NCBI RefSeq assembly: GCF_018130165.1
Contig: NZ_JAFCLZ010000017.1
Coordinates: 124,001-188,000 of the forward strand
DNA: 64,000 nt
DNA from: Bradyrhizobium sp. JYMT SZCCT0180
GTDB lineage: Bacteria; Pseudomonadota; Alphaproteobacteria; Rhizobiales; Xanthobacteraceae
Direction: 5' to 3'
The stretch's first letter is position 1. Each line of letters opens with the position of its first letter. Under the pieces are notes generated by a model, which worked only from the letters and a program-made list of their open reading frames with translations, had not been told where the DNA came from and searched no databases. Made by a program: the position numbers and the translations under genes. This document shows, piece after piece, positions 18,540-26,767 of this stretch.

Positions 18540-18760
18540 AACGATATTGCGCGCAACTCGCCAGCGCGCAGCCAGACGCAACGGCTTGTCGGCGTGCTGC
18601 AGGTTGAACCAGCCGACCGTCGTCGGGGTGACCGCGGTGGCCTCGATCTCGCGATTGGCCACCGCTGCAACAAGATCGTCCTCGAATGCGAACGAAGATG
18701 TCGGTGGCTTTGAGCCCTCGCCGGGCCATCGCTTGACCACTATCAAGCGGCCAGCGCAAC
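18540..18760 (-). pseudogene. Fragment of an xoxJ-like periplasmic binding protein gene
   Basis: On the minus strand the frame reads SFAFEDDLVAAVANREIEA, then AVTPTTVGWFNLQHADKPLR. This matches the intact gene at 22490-23287, which reads PFAFEDDIVAALANREIDA then AVTPMTVGWFNLQHADKPLR. The nucleotide match spans roughly 140-160 bases and is close. Upstream and downstream parts of the gene are missing: the N-terminal portion is replaced by unrelated sequence after about 18735, and the C-terminus stops soon after ADKPLRL. No start or ribosome-binding site accompanies it. I read it as a relic of a duplication of the downstream xox-like locus. Confidence 0.8.
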
Positions 18761-18810
18761 TCACATCCCGATCCAGCCACTTGTCGCGCTCGCACCGCTC
18801 GACGGCCCGG

Positions 18811-19065
18811 TCAGCGAGAGGGATCTTGAGTCTCGGAATTCGGCGTCCGGGACGCATAAAGCGTCGCACGATCATCATTGGGGACCCATTCCTCCGCGCT
18901 TGAGTCCCAATGATGGGTGTCGTCGAAGTGTTTCCAGAGTGGCAGCCTTGGTTTGCTTTCACCCCTCTGTCGCAATGCAGTCAGGGCGCGGAGTACAACG
19001 AGCGCGCCAGCCATCGTCACCCATCCGCGAGCGTTATATCGGGAGTTCCTGGTTGTCTCGAGCAT
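18811..19065 (-). CDS. Small hypothetical protein (84 aa)
   Basis: The ATG at 19065 has a near-perfect ribosome-binding site, AAGGAGG, 6 bases upstream, which argues that it is translated. The product starts MLETTRNSRYNARGW, has a moderately hydrophobic segment VTMAGALVVLRALTAL (about 16-31), then a basic and aromatic region (PRLPLWKHFDDTHHWD). No family is recognised. It lies directly before the xoxJ-like fragment on the same strand, in a neighbourhood that appears rearranged. The C-terminal part may therefore be out of its original context. Confidence 0.45.
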   Translation of the reverse strand: MLETTRNSRYNARGWVTMAGALVVLRALTALRQRGESKPRLPLWKHFDDTHHWDSSAEEWVPNDDRATLYASRTPNSETQDPSR

Positions 19066-19283
19066 CTGATGCCTCCTTCAAGAAAGAAGCCTTCCGCCAT
19101 CCTAGCCCGGGCCAACAACACAGGACTGTAAACTACTTCACAGTCGGCCGACATCTTCGACATCGCCAGGGGCGAACCCATGAGGGGATGCGTCTGGCGG
19201 TGCCGCCGAGGACTGAGTGTCCCGGATCATATCCGCTCCATCATATCCTTTCTATCGCAAGGACGGAACATCGTCGGCGCGCG

Positions 19284-19910
19284 TCATTTTGCAACACGCG
19301 CCTCCTGCTTCCTGGTCACATGCCAGATCACGAAGTGATAATGCGGCACGTCCACTCCGGGGTGACCCGGGTTGAAGTAGATGCTGACGTGGTCAAGCGC
19401 TGCGCCAGGGAATCCCGGCGCCTCCAATAGCTTGTGATCGTCGATGTCTCTTGTCGGGACCATGTACACGGTTGCCACCAGGCGATCCTTGCGGTCGAAG
19501 CACAGGAACGGTCCGAGCGGCAAGGTTTCGGGTTTGACATAGAGGACGCCGAGGCTGGGAAAGAACTTTGGGAAGTTCACGAGATCGCTGACGCGCTTGT
19601 ATCCGTTCCTTTCGGCAAGCTTCCGCTGATTTGGAGGCGGACGAACGACGTGCTGCTTCCGGTGCGCTTTGCCGACTTTGCGAGCGGCTGTTTTGGCTTT
19701 TCCGACCTTGTCGGCGGTTTGCACCCGGGTCGGCGCGAGCGCCTGCGGCGCCGCGCTTTGGGATGGACCAAATTGGGGTTGAACAAACGGAGGTTGAACA
19801 AATTGCGGTTGACCGAATTGCGGTTGGCCAAATTGGGCGGCAGGCTGCCTCACGTCGGCGATCAATCCGAGCGAAGCGACGAGAGCTGCGGTCACCAGCG
19901 CGTGGCGCAT
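19284..19910 (-). CDS. Secreted 208-aa protein with Gln/Pro repeats and a His-rich C-terminal motif
   Basis: A signal peptide (MRHALVTAALVASLGLIADV) precedes a short repeat region of QFGQP / QFVQP units (about 25-52). A Lys/Arg-rich linker (about 65-95) follows, then a globular domain with FPKFFPSLGVLYVKPETLP and a C-terminal motif FNPGHPGVDVPHYHFVIWHV. The clustered His residues suggest metal binding, and the motif recalls small secreted domains of the DUF5602 type; that link is tentative. It lies 15 bases after the TAXI binding protein, in the same orientation, and is probably co-transcribed with it. Confidence 0.72.
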   Translation of the reverse strand: MRHALVTAALVASLGLIADVRQPAAQFGQPQFGQPQFVQPPFVQPQFGPSQSAAPQALAPTRVQTADKVGKAKTAARKVGKAHRKQHVVRPPPNQRKLAERNGYKRVSDLVNFPKFFPSLGVLYVKPETLPLGPFLCFDRKDRLVATVYMVPTRDIDDHKLLEAPGFPGAALDHVSIYFNPGHPGVDVPHYHFVIWHVTRKQEARVAK

Positions 19911-19925
19911 CGTGATCTCCCAATC

Positions 19926-21116
19926 TCACCTGCCCTGCTTGCGTTCTTGCCACCGCATGTAGTTTTGGAACAACTCTTCGCGGTCCGGCGGATTGCCGGT
20001 TGGCTTTTGCTCGAGGAACCGGCCGAACGCCTTGCGAAGCGCGGCCTCTCCGCCCGATTGCCGCTGGAGCCAGCGCTCTGCCGGTCGAAATCGCCGCCAG
20101 CCAGTCAGCACCTCGGGCAAATTCACCTCTCGCCATTTGGGATGGTGGGGCTCACCGAGAAATTCGGGAAACCGCGAGAACAGCGTTTCGACAAAATGTT
20201 CCAGGAGCTGAAACCGCTCGCTGCGGGCCGGCCAGTTGTAGGCGAAAAGAGCGCATTTGATCGCGATCGTGTCGACGCTTTCATCGGTCCCAACGATGTT
20301 TGGGTAATCCTCGCGGCGGAACGTCGATGGCAGATAGTCTTGCTGCAGCGCCCGGGAATAGGGAATCGGCAGCAGGTGAATGCCATCCATTTGCGCGGTG
20401 CGGGACAGGGCGTTGACCGGTTTTCCCGAAACCAGCAGGCTGGCGAAGATTTGCCCCTTCCTCATCCCATCCAGCGCGGCGTCCAGCCCCAGGTTCAATT
20501 CGCTGAACTTCACCTCCAGACGGTTGAGCACCTCACGGCCAAGCACCGCGGCGGCACTGCCTTCTTCGCCGAGATTGACCGTCTTTCCCTCAAGATCCGC
20601 CAGGCTCCTGATCTCGGAGCGCGCGAGGAGATGGAACTCTTCGACAAAAAGCGGGGTGATGTAGACGAGCTTGTTCTGGATGTCCGGGATCGTCCTTGTA
20701 TCCCGCAGCCGGTCGACCAGGACGACAGGCGCGATCGCCATGTCGGCACCCGCCAGCGTAAGCACGTCCATGATGTTGCGGATGCCACCGTTTCCCACCA
20801 TCGGGAGCACCCGTAAGGCGACCTCGCCGCGCGGACCGGTCTCCTGGCCGGTGGCCAACGTTGTCGCGATGTCCTGCGTGATGGCGAACTCGGTGCTTTG
20901 CGGCGGACCGGTTACCAATCCCGCCGTGTATGGGCTCACAGCTGCTCCCGCTTCCTTCCGGGGAGCGCTTGCCTTGGGCGCGGACGCCTTGGCGGGTTCA
21001 CTCGCGGAAGCGGATGGTCGGGTTTGGGCGAGCCCCTCCCGGACCGGTTGGCCGAGCCAAGCCGCCGCAATGAATGCGGTCAACAAACCGACCCGCACCA
21101 CTCCGCAGACCCTCAT
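19926..21116 (-). CDS. TAXI family TRAP transporter solute-binding protein
   Basis: 396 residues. The ATG at 21116 is preferred to the GTG at 21125 because AGGTGGG lies 5 bases upstream of it. A signal peptide ends near EGLAQ, then a low-complexity Ser/Ala/Lys/Pro linker (about 33-60). The TAXI-type binding domain follows (GNGGIRNIMDVLTLAGADMA, then VYITPLFVEEFHLLAR and LADLEGKTVNLGEEGSAA). No TRAP permease subunit is near, so its membrane partner, if any, is encoded elsewhere. It may act in sensing, or with the PQQ dehydrogenase locus upstream on the same strand (inference). Confidence 0.85.
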   Translation of the reverse strand: MRVCGVVRVGLLTAFIAAAWLGQPVREGLAQTRPSASASEPAKASAPKASAPRKEAGAAVSPYTAGLVTGPPQSTEFAITQDIATTLATGQETGPRGEVALRVLPMVGNGGIRNIMDVLTLAGADMAIAPVVLVDRLRDTRTIPDIQNKLVYITPLFVEEFHLLARSEIRSLADLEGKTVNLGEEGSAAAVLGREVLNRLEVKFSELNLGLDAALDGMRKGQIFASLLVSGKPVNALSRTAQMDGIHLLPIPYSRALQQDYLPSTFRREDYPNIVGTDESVDTIAIKCALFAYNWPARSERFQLLEHFVETLFSRFPEFLGEPHHPKWREVNLPEVLTGWRRFRPAERWLQRQSGGEAALRKAFGRFLEQKPTGNPPDREELFQNYMRWQERKQGR

Positions 21117-21481
21117 TGTTCCCACCTGTTCGACCAGACCAGCCCCGGGCGTGACATTCGCTCGCCGTCAGGGAAAAGGCTTGAGCCGACAAATCGTCAC
21201 CCCGCGACGTCAGAAGCACGGCCGGGTAGAATGGATTTGCTTCGCCTTTTTTAACGCGCCTGAACCAGCGGCGTTCCTTTGTCAGGGATGCCGATGAACG
21301 GACGTCGTCCGGCCGCTTCGGCAGGCCTGGAAACTGCCAATAGCGGGCTCGTGCACTGCAGCGAAGAGCAGGGCTATTCAATTACGGCGTCAGCGCGCGC
21401 AAGGGCAGTCCAATCGCGTACCACCCTATTTTCATGTGTGCTACCTAGTTGCGTGCAAACTGGCAGCAGGAGAAACCGATC
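21117..21481. other. Intergenic stretch upstream of the TAXI gene
   Basis: 365 bases without a supported gene. It contains the divergent promoters for the TAXI gene (minus) and the 72-aa ORF (plus). Near 21374-21403 the minus strand spells ALARADAVIE followed by a stop. That resembles the C-terminus of ABC_sub_bind proteins such as the one at 26768 and may be a tiny relic. Confidence 0.4.
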
Positions 21482-21700
21482 ATGACTGACGATCAGGTCA
21501 ATCTCGTCGTTCAGCACCTTTGTGAGCAATTGCACCTGGCGCTCCGATTGAAGGGCAGCGAGGCACATCCACCAAACGCCAAGGAAATTGGATTTGATTC
21601 TGCCTCCGTGAGAACTGTATTGCTGACCGGGTTGCGTTCGGCGGGTGTCACGACCCACCACGAGGCAGCCGCGGCGAGCGAAGAGCCGCCGTGGTCCTGA
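21482..21700 (+). CDS. Small hypothetical protein (72 aa)
   Basis: The ATG at 21482 follows AGGAGAA by 8 bases. The product MTDDQVNLVVQHLCEQLHLA continues with a central polar region and a tail rich in His, Ala and Glu. There is no signal peptide or membrane helix. I recognise no family. It is the only plus-strand ORF with a good ribosome-binding site between the TAXI gene and the small lipoprotein, and it converges on the latter. Confidence 0.5.
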   Translation: MTDDQVNLVVQHLCEQLHLALRLKGSEAHPPNAKEIGFDSASVRTVLLTGLRSAGVTTHHEAAAASEEPPWS

Positions 21701-21975
21701 AAGCAAAACGCGGGACAGAAGCCCCGCCAACGCCTCAGTTGGGTCAAACCCAGAAATCACAGCGCGCACTGAGGAAGTCCGCTTTGCCCTCAAGAACACA
21801 CATGGTCCGCCTAGCCTGTCAGGTCAGATAAGTGCCGCCACGAGCAGACGAAAGGCTGGCGCAATTCCAGCTTTCTGCCGCCCTTCACCGATCGTCTTTG
21901 AACTCACGCGAAGGATGGCAGGTTCGGCGCGCCCGGTACTCGGGGCAAGGAAGCAATGTGCTTCGATGTAAGCCG

Positions 21976-22332
21976 CTACTTGGCTTTTATTCGTGCTATG
22001 CAGACTTTTGCGCGTTCTACAATTTCGTTTGGAGTTACCTGCCTAAGAAGCCGTTCGCGCTCCTTCAACACATTATCGAACGCTTCTCTTTCCTTAAGAC
22101 CTTTGGGAATCGCCCACGCGTTCAGATGGGTCATCGCAGCATATAAACCCTTTGGCGTTACCGAGTCATCGGCGGCAACTCGACCAGTCGTTACAAGCTG
22201 ACTCGCAGCGCCAATCATTGCCGCACAGGTGAAATGGTCGTCACCTTGTGGAGAGCAGGCTGCCGCCAACAAAACTGTTGAAAGAATAATCACGTTCAAC
22301 AGAGGTCTTGCTAAGCGCTTCTGCTTCTCCAT
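21976..22332 (-). CDS. Small predicted lipoprotein
   Basis: 118 residues. A basic N-terminus (MEKQKRLARP), a hydrophobic core and the lipobox LAAAC at residues 22-26 mark a lipoprotein. The mature part has two further Cys residues (TCAAMIG and KVCIARIK), possibly a disulfide, and helical sequence with KGLKEREAFDNVLKERERLL. GGAAGAG is upstream of the ATG. Short plasmid- and genome-borne lipoproteins of this form occur in Rhizobiales and the function is unknown. Codon use is less GC-rich than in neighbouring genes (more A/T third positions), which may mark recent acquisition. Confidence 0.75.
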   Translation of the reverse strand: MEKQKRLARPLLNVIILSTVLLAAACSPQGDDHFTCAAMIGAASQLVTTGRVAADDSVTPKGLYAAMTHLNAWAIPKGLKEREAFDNVLKERERLLRQVTPNEIVERAKVCIARIKAK

Positions 22333-22489
22333 TAAGGAACTCTTCCGGTTGGCGTATCGAGAGCGTGGGGTCAGCAGATGTCAGGTTGCATCACCTCTCA
22401 CTAACAAGTTGTGAACGAGTTGGAGCCTTAACAGCGCGCGAGTGTTTTCCCGTCGGGCAACCGCGGGACATCTCGCGCGATACCAGGCC

Positions 22490-23287
22490 TCACTGCGGTG
22501 ACCGCAGCTCGATGCCGTAGCGGGCATAGATCCGCGCGATGGTGCCGTCGGCCAGCAGGGCCTCGATCGCCGCGTCGACACGCGCGCGCAGCTGGTCGTC
22601 GGGACGCAGCAGCCCGGCGGCGATGTTCCAGTTCAGGTCCTGATCGTCGCCGAACGCCGGAATCAGGCGGAGCGGCTTGTCGGCGTGCTGCAGGTTGAAC
22701 CAGCCGACCGTCATCGGGGTGACGGCGGCGGCGTCGATTTCGCGATTGGCGAGCGCTGCAACGATATCGTCCTCGAAGGCGAACGGCGATGTGGCGGCGC
22801 CGCCCTTGGCGAGCGTCATCGAGACCACTGAGCCGACGGGTACCCCGACCCGCTGATCGGGACCGAGACCGGCCAGCGAGGACGCCGATGAATCGCCGCG
22901 CACCGCGAGCACGACGCCGCTGCGATGGTAAGGACGCGACGTCCGCACACCGCCGGCGGGCGGCGTATCCTTGCGGGCGATGACGTCGAGCACGAGGTCG
23001 CAGTCGGCGCGGCGATACTGGATCGCGCTGACCACCCACTCCCGCGTCAGCTTGACCCCGAGTTGCCCGGCAATTTTTTCGCCGAGTTCGACCTGAAATC
23101 CCGGAAGCGGTCCGGACTTGCTGGCAAACGGCAGCGCGTTGGGGCTGGCGCAGAGCGTCAACGCACCGCGTTCGATGACGGCTTCCAGCGAGCGGGCATC
23201 CGCCGGCGCGTGCCACAGCATTATCAGCGCGAGGCCTGCCGCGTATCGCGAGAGGCGATATCGCGGTTTCCGCGCCGCTTCAGTCAT
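22490..23287 (-). CDS. XoxJ-like periplasmic substrate-binding protein
   Basis: 265 residues. The signal peptide (about 9-31, ending ADARS) is followed by a type 2 periplasmic binding fold: LTLCASPNALPFASK, then GFQVELGEKIAGQLGV and the RRADCDLVLDVIARKD region. Proteins of this kind are encoded beside XoxF and MxaF methanol dehydrogenases (XoxJ/MxaJ), where they are thought to help mature or activate the PQQ enzyme. Its start overlaps the cytochrome stop by 8 bases, so it is translationally coupled. A broken second copy lies at 18540-18760. Confidence 0.87.
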   Translation of the reverse strand: MTEAARKPRYRLSRYAAGLALIMLWHAPADARSLEAVIERGALTLCASPNALPFASKSGPLPGFQVELGEKIAGQLGVKLTREWVVSAIQYRRADCDLVLDVIARKDTPPAGGVRTSRPYHRSGVVLAVRGDSSASSLAGLGPDQRVGVPVGSVVSMTLAKGGAATSPFAFEDDIVAALANREIDAAAVTPMTVGWFNLQHADKPLRLIPAFGDDQDLNWNIAAGLLRPDDQLRARVDAAIEALLADGTIARIYARYGIELRSPQ

Positions 23288-23633
23288 CAAGCCCTCTGAT
23301 GTAGGCCAGGATCGCGATGATCTGGCCGTCGCTGAACACCGCACCATAGGCGGGCATGGCGCCGACCTTGCCCTTCTTGATGCGCTCGACGAGGTATTCG
23401 TCGCTGCGCTCGGACTTCGACAGCTTCGGACCCCTGCCCGCATGGCGGCCGCCCTCCTGGTGACAGAAGCCACAGGTGGTGGCGAACATTTTCCCGCCCT
23501 CGATGTCATCAGGCGAGGCTTCGGCTTGCGGCAGCGGATTTGCCGCGCCCACCGGGGAGGACTGTTGGGCTAACGCGGCGGTCGACAGAAATGGCCAGAC
23601 GATGGCCGAAACAACTAGCAACGGTATTCGCAT
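23280..23633 (-). CDS. Class I c-type cytochrome (XoxG-like)
   Basis: 117 residues from the ATG at 23633. After a signal peptide ending ALAQQ, the haem motif CGFCH is at residues 54-58, and the likely distal Met is in GAMPAYG (about 90). The small size and the position between a PQQ dehydrogenase and a XoxJ-like protein fit the electron-accepting cytochrome of a XoxFGJ set. It should take electrons from the dehydrogenase in the periplasm. A GTG at 23651 would add six residues but has no better ribosome-binding site. Confidence 0.9.
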   Translation of the reverse strand: MRIPLLVVSAIVWPFLSTAALAQQSSPVGAANPLPQAEASPDDIEGGKMFATTCGFCHQEGGRHAGRGPKLSKSERSDEYLVERIKKGKVGAMPAYGAVFSDGQIIAILAYIRGLDD

Positions 23634-23718
23634 TCCAGCATCCGTATTCACCTATGGGGGTAGCGGGCAACGCATTGAACGGGGGCGGCAAGGAGATCCC
23701 TGCCGCCCGCGCCAACCA

Positions 23719-25455
23719 TTATTGCCTGAGTGCGTAGACAATCAGAGCGCCGGTATTCTTCGACATGCTCTTGAAGGGCTCGCCATAGAGCGCAACGAAC
23801 TCATCGGCCACCAGGCTGCCCCAGCCGGCCGGTACGGCGACGTACTGCTTGCCACCGGCCATGTAGCTGATGATGCCGGCGTTGTGCCCCATGCCGTTGT
23901 TGCGCGACCAGAGCTCTTCGCCGGTATCGGCATTGTAGGCGTGCACGATGCCTTCGGCGTCCGGCACGAATACCAGATTGCCCGCGGTGGCGAGAACGCT
24001 GGCGAGCGGCGGCTGCTTGTAGGCGACCTCCCACTTCTTGGCGCCGGTGACGGGATCGCGGGCGCTGAGATGACCACGGGCCGGCCCGTCCGGCGGCGCC
24101 ACGATCTTGAACGTGGCACCGATGTTGAGCTGGGCCATCGGCTCCATGATCGGCGTGGTCTTCTCGACGCTCATCTCCATGCACCACTCCTGCCCGATCC
24201 GGTAGAACAGCCCGTTCTTGGGGCTGTAGGCGCCGGAGTTCCAGCTGATGCCGCCGGCGATGGCCGGGCACAGTGGCGGGTCCACCTTGCCTTCGACGAG
24301 GTCGCGGCGACCGATCAGTTCGCCGGTCTTCGGATCGATGCCCTTGACGAAGTTGATGTTCTTCACCAGCGCCCAGACGTTCTCGACCTTGGCGTTGGAA
24401 CGATCATAGACGAAGACGTATCCGCTCTTGTTGGCGTGCACGACGAGCTTCTTGCCGCCGCGCTCGATCATGACGAACTCGCCGACGGAAGAGTCGAAGT
24501 CCCAGGCGTCGTGCGGCAGCTCCTGATGATAGAATTTGAGCTTGCCGGTATCAGGATCGAGCGCGATGACCGACGTCGTATAAAGATTGTCGCCCGGCCG
24601 CGGCCCGCTCTTCTTCCAGTCCGCGCCCGACCAGTCGTAGAGCGGCGCCGGATTGGCGGTGCCCCACCACACCGAATTGGTTTCCGGGTCATAGGTTCCG
24701 GGCATCCAGCCGCCACCGCCGCCGGTTCGCCAGGATTCGCCGCCCCAGGTCTTCATGGCCTCTTCGGTGCCGGCCACCGTGAAGAACTCCCATTTCTTCT
24801 GGCCGGTCTTGCCGTCGACGCCGAAGATCGGTCCGCGACCGGTCCACTCGCCGCCCTGCGCACCAATGATCACCATGTCCTTGACCACCAGCGGCGCGCC
24901 GGTGAAGCCGACGGTCACCTTCTTGGAATCCAGCAGCTTGGTGTCCCACACCGCCTTGCCGGATTTCAGATCGAGCGCGATCAGGCGCCCGTCGACGGTG
25001 CCGACATAGAGGTTGCCGCCTCCGATGGCGATGCCGCGGTTGTACGGCGAGTGGGTCTGCTTGGCGACCAGCTCCTCGTCGAGGTCCGGCGCATAGGCCC
25101 AGATCGTCTTGCCGGTCGCGCCGTCAAGCGCGTAGACGCGGCTGTAGGAGCCCGAATAATACAGCACGCCGTCAAGGGCGAGCGGCGTCGACTGCAGGCC
25201 GCGGGTGGCGCGCTCCGGAAAATGCATCCAGGCGACTTCGAGATTCTTGACGTTGCCGGCGTTGATCTGGTCGAGGCCGCTGTAATGGTAGGACTTGTAC
25301 GTGCCGTGATAGGTCGGCCAGTCGTTCATGGTCGCCTCGGCATTCAGCGCCGCGGCGTTCTGCGCGCGCGCCGGCGAGACGGCGACAGTGACAGCGACTT
25401 GGGCAGCCACCGCCAGCGCAGCGCAGCCGACAACAGATCGTCCATAGAAAGTCAT
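23719..25455 (-). CDS. PQQ-dependent alcohol dehydrogenase, XoxF-like but divergent
   Basis: 578 residues. AGGGAGG lies directly against the ATG at 25461 but 6 bases from the ATG at 25455, so the latter is used. A signal peptide ends near SPARAQ. An eight-bladed propeller with W-docking repeats (TGKAVWDT, TGQKKWEF, TGEELWSR) follows. Metal and catalytic residues are present: Glu203 (GGEW), Asn268 (TANPAP), Asp319 and, two residues on, Asp321 (WDFD). That second Asp is the lanthanide-type signature; calcium MxaF has Ala there. The vicinal Cys pair next to PQQ in known methanol dehydrogenases is absent (THSPYNRG at about 134-141). Periplasmic, first of a dehydrogenase-cytochrome-XoxJ operon. 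The alcohol substrate is uncertain. Confidence 0.9.
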   Translation of the reverse strand: MTFYGRSVVGCAALAVAAQVAVTVAVSPARAQNAAALNAEATMNDWPTYHGTYKSYHYSGLDQINAGNVKNLEVAWMHFPERATRGLQSTPLALDGVLYYSGSYSRVYALDGATGKTIWAYAPDLDEELVAKQTHSPYNRGIAIGGGNLYVGTVDGRLIALDLKSGKAVWDTKLLDSKKVTVGFTGAPLVVKDMVIIGAQGGEWTGRGPIFGVDGKTGQKKWEFFTVAGTEEAMKTWGGESWRTGGGGGWMPGTYDPETNSVWWGTANPAPLYDWSGADWKKSGPRPGDNLYTTSVIALDPDTGKLKFYHQELPHDAWDFDSSVGEFVMIERGGKKLVVHANKSGYVFVYDRSNAKVENVWALVKNINFVKGIDPKTGELIGRRDLVEGKVDPPLCPAIAGGISWNSGAYSPKNGLFYRIGQEWCMEMSVEKTTPIMEPMAQLNIGATFKIVAPPDGPARGHLSARDPVTGAKKWEVAYKQPPLASVLATAGNLVFVPDAEGIVHAYNADTGEELWSRNNGMGHNAGIISYMAGGKQYVAVPAGWGSLVADEFVALYGEPFKSMSKNTGALIVYALRQ

Positions 25456-25984
25456 CTGCATCCTCCCTTTGTGTTTGTTTGTTGGGCCGAATTTTCGTCG
25501 CGACGCTTGCAGGATGTTCTGGAGTCAAATTCTCATGGGGTCGGCAGTTCGAGATGGATGGCGTGGACCGGCGGGACTGCCGTCGTGAGACGGCAGCACT
25601 TCATGCTGCCTGATTGAGAAGCGGGCATTGGCCCGAATGAAGAATTGGTCGGGGCGAAGGATTGTTTTCGAGGCGGGGACGTTTTCAGTGCAGCGCGGCA
25701 CACGCGGTCATTGCCAGGGCTTGCCTGCCCTAAACGGTCCCCGGCGACGTCGGTGCGGTGCACCATGACATGTCCCTCGATGCGCCACGCCATTAGCTGA
25801 CCGGATTGTTGTTTTTTTGTGGAGTACCGTCGGCTTTGGCAACCCAGAGCTGAATTGCCTGATCACTCCGGCAAGCAGCGCACAACAACGCTGCGCCGGG
25901 CACGCGCCTGCCCTGTAAAAATATCCTGTCGGCTTTTTTGGAAATTTCGGTCAGGCTCGCGCCTCAGCAGGAAAGAGCGGAGCA
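25456..25984. other. Upstream region of the PQQ dehydrogenase
   Basis: 529 bases with no ORF that has a ribosome-binding site. It must hold the promoters of the dehydrogenase (minus) and the RibD-like gene (plus). An AT-rich stretch (TGTTTTTTTGTGG, about 25806-25820) stands out, but I see no clear operator or long repeat. Confidence 0.5.
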
Positions 25985-26701
25985 ATGCGGCCTTACATCA
26001 TCTGCCATATGGGCACATCCATTGATGGACGCCTCCATCCCAGCCGCTTCACCCGGGCAGCTGCCGGCATCTCGGCGGATGTTTTGCGCGGACACTATGA
26101 AAAAATACATGAAGGGTTCGAGGCCGACGGATGGATCGTCGGCCGCAAGACCATGAGTGAAATGGCCAAGGGAACCGAACGGAGCATCGCCGACGCGCCG
26201 AAGCTGCCGCGACAAGCGCATGTCGGCGAACGCCAGGGCCGCAAGCTCGCCGTCGCGATCGACCCGTCTGGCCGGGCCCATTACGGCAAGGACAATGTCG
26301 GCGGCGACCACGTCGTTGCGGTACTCGGCGAGCACGTCACCGACGCTTACCTCGCCGAACTTCGGGAAGACGGTGCTTCCTACGTCTTCGCCGGCGCCAA
26401 AGGCGATGATCTGTCCCGCGCGATGGCGCAGCTGGCCGCTGTTTTCGGCGCCCGGAAGCTGCTTCTGGAAGGCGGCGGCAGGATCAACGGCGCATTCCTC
26501 AAGCACAGGCTGATCGACGAGTTCAGCACATTGATCTGGCCTGCCGTCGACGGCGTGGCCGGCACCCAAAGCATCGTCGATTACGACGGCCCGGAAGGCG
26601 ACCGTCCCGGCGCCGGGCAGTCGTTGCGGCTGACGCACTGCGAGACGCTTGAGGGCGGCATGATCTGGCTACGTCACGCCGTGGAGCGCGCTCCCGGTTA
26701 A
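25985..26701 (+). CDS. RibD C-terminal / dihydrofolate reductase family protein
   Basis: 238 residues. It opens with the strand IICHMGTSIDGRLHPSR, typical of RibD-C reductases where Ser/Asp contact the substrate. NADPH-binding-type sequence WIVGRKTMSEM and the late glycine-rich LLLEGGGRINGAFLKH loop follow. There is no deaminase domain, so it is not the bifunctional RibD. Such stand-alone reductases act on pyrimidine- or folate-like substrates. Proximity to ribH (three genes on) is suggestive only. AGGAAAGAGCGGAG precedes the ATG. Confidence 0.87.
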   Translation: MRPYIICHMGTSIDGRLHPSRFTRAAAGISADVLRGHYEKIHEGFEADGWIVGRKTMSEMAKGTERSIADAPKLPRQAHVGERQGRKLAVAIDPSGRAHYGKDNVGGDHVVAVLGEHVTDAYLAELREDGASYVFAGAKGDDLSRAMAQLAAVFGARKLLLEGGGRINGAFLKHRLIDEFSTLIWPAVDGVAGTQSIVDYDGPEGDRPGAGQSLRLTHCETLEGGMIWLRHAVERAPG

Positions 26702-26767
26702 GGCCGCGCGGATGCGCAACCTCGCCGCCGCGCGCTACGCCATCTCTGCATAAAAGAAAAACAGAAG

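Noticed and set aside
21374..21403. Possible relic of an ABC_sub_bind gene end (ALARADAVIE then stop, minus strand)
   Set aside because: Only about ten residues match; too short to call a pseudogene, noted in the intergenic entry.
23476..25617. A 713-codon plus-strand open frame across the PQQ dehydrogenase
   Set aside because: It is antisense to a well-supported enzyme with propeller motifs, has no domain and no plausible start signal.
25533..25793. 86-codon minus-strand frame upstream of the PQQ dehydrogenase
   Set aside because: No ribosome-binding site and no protein-like pattern; it lies in the likely promoter region.
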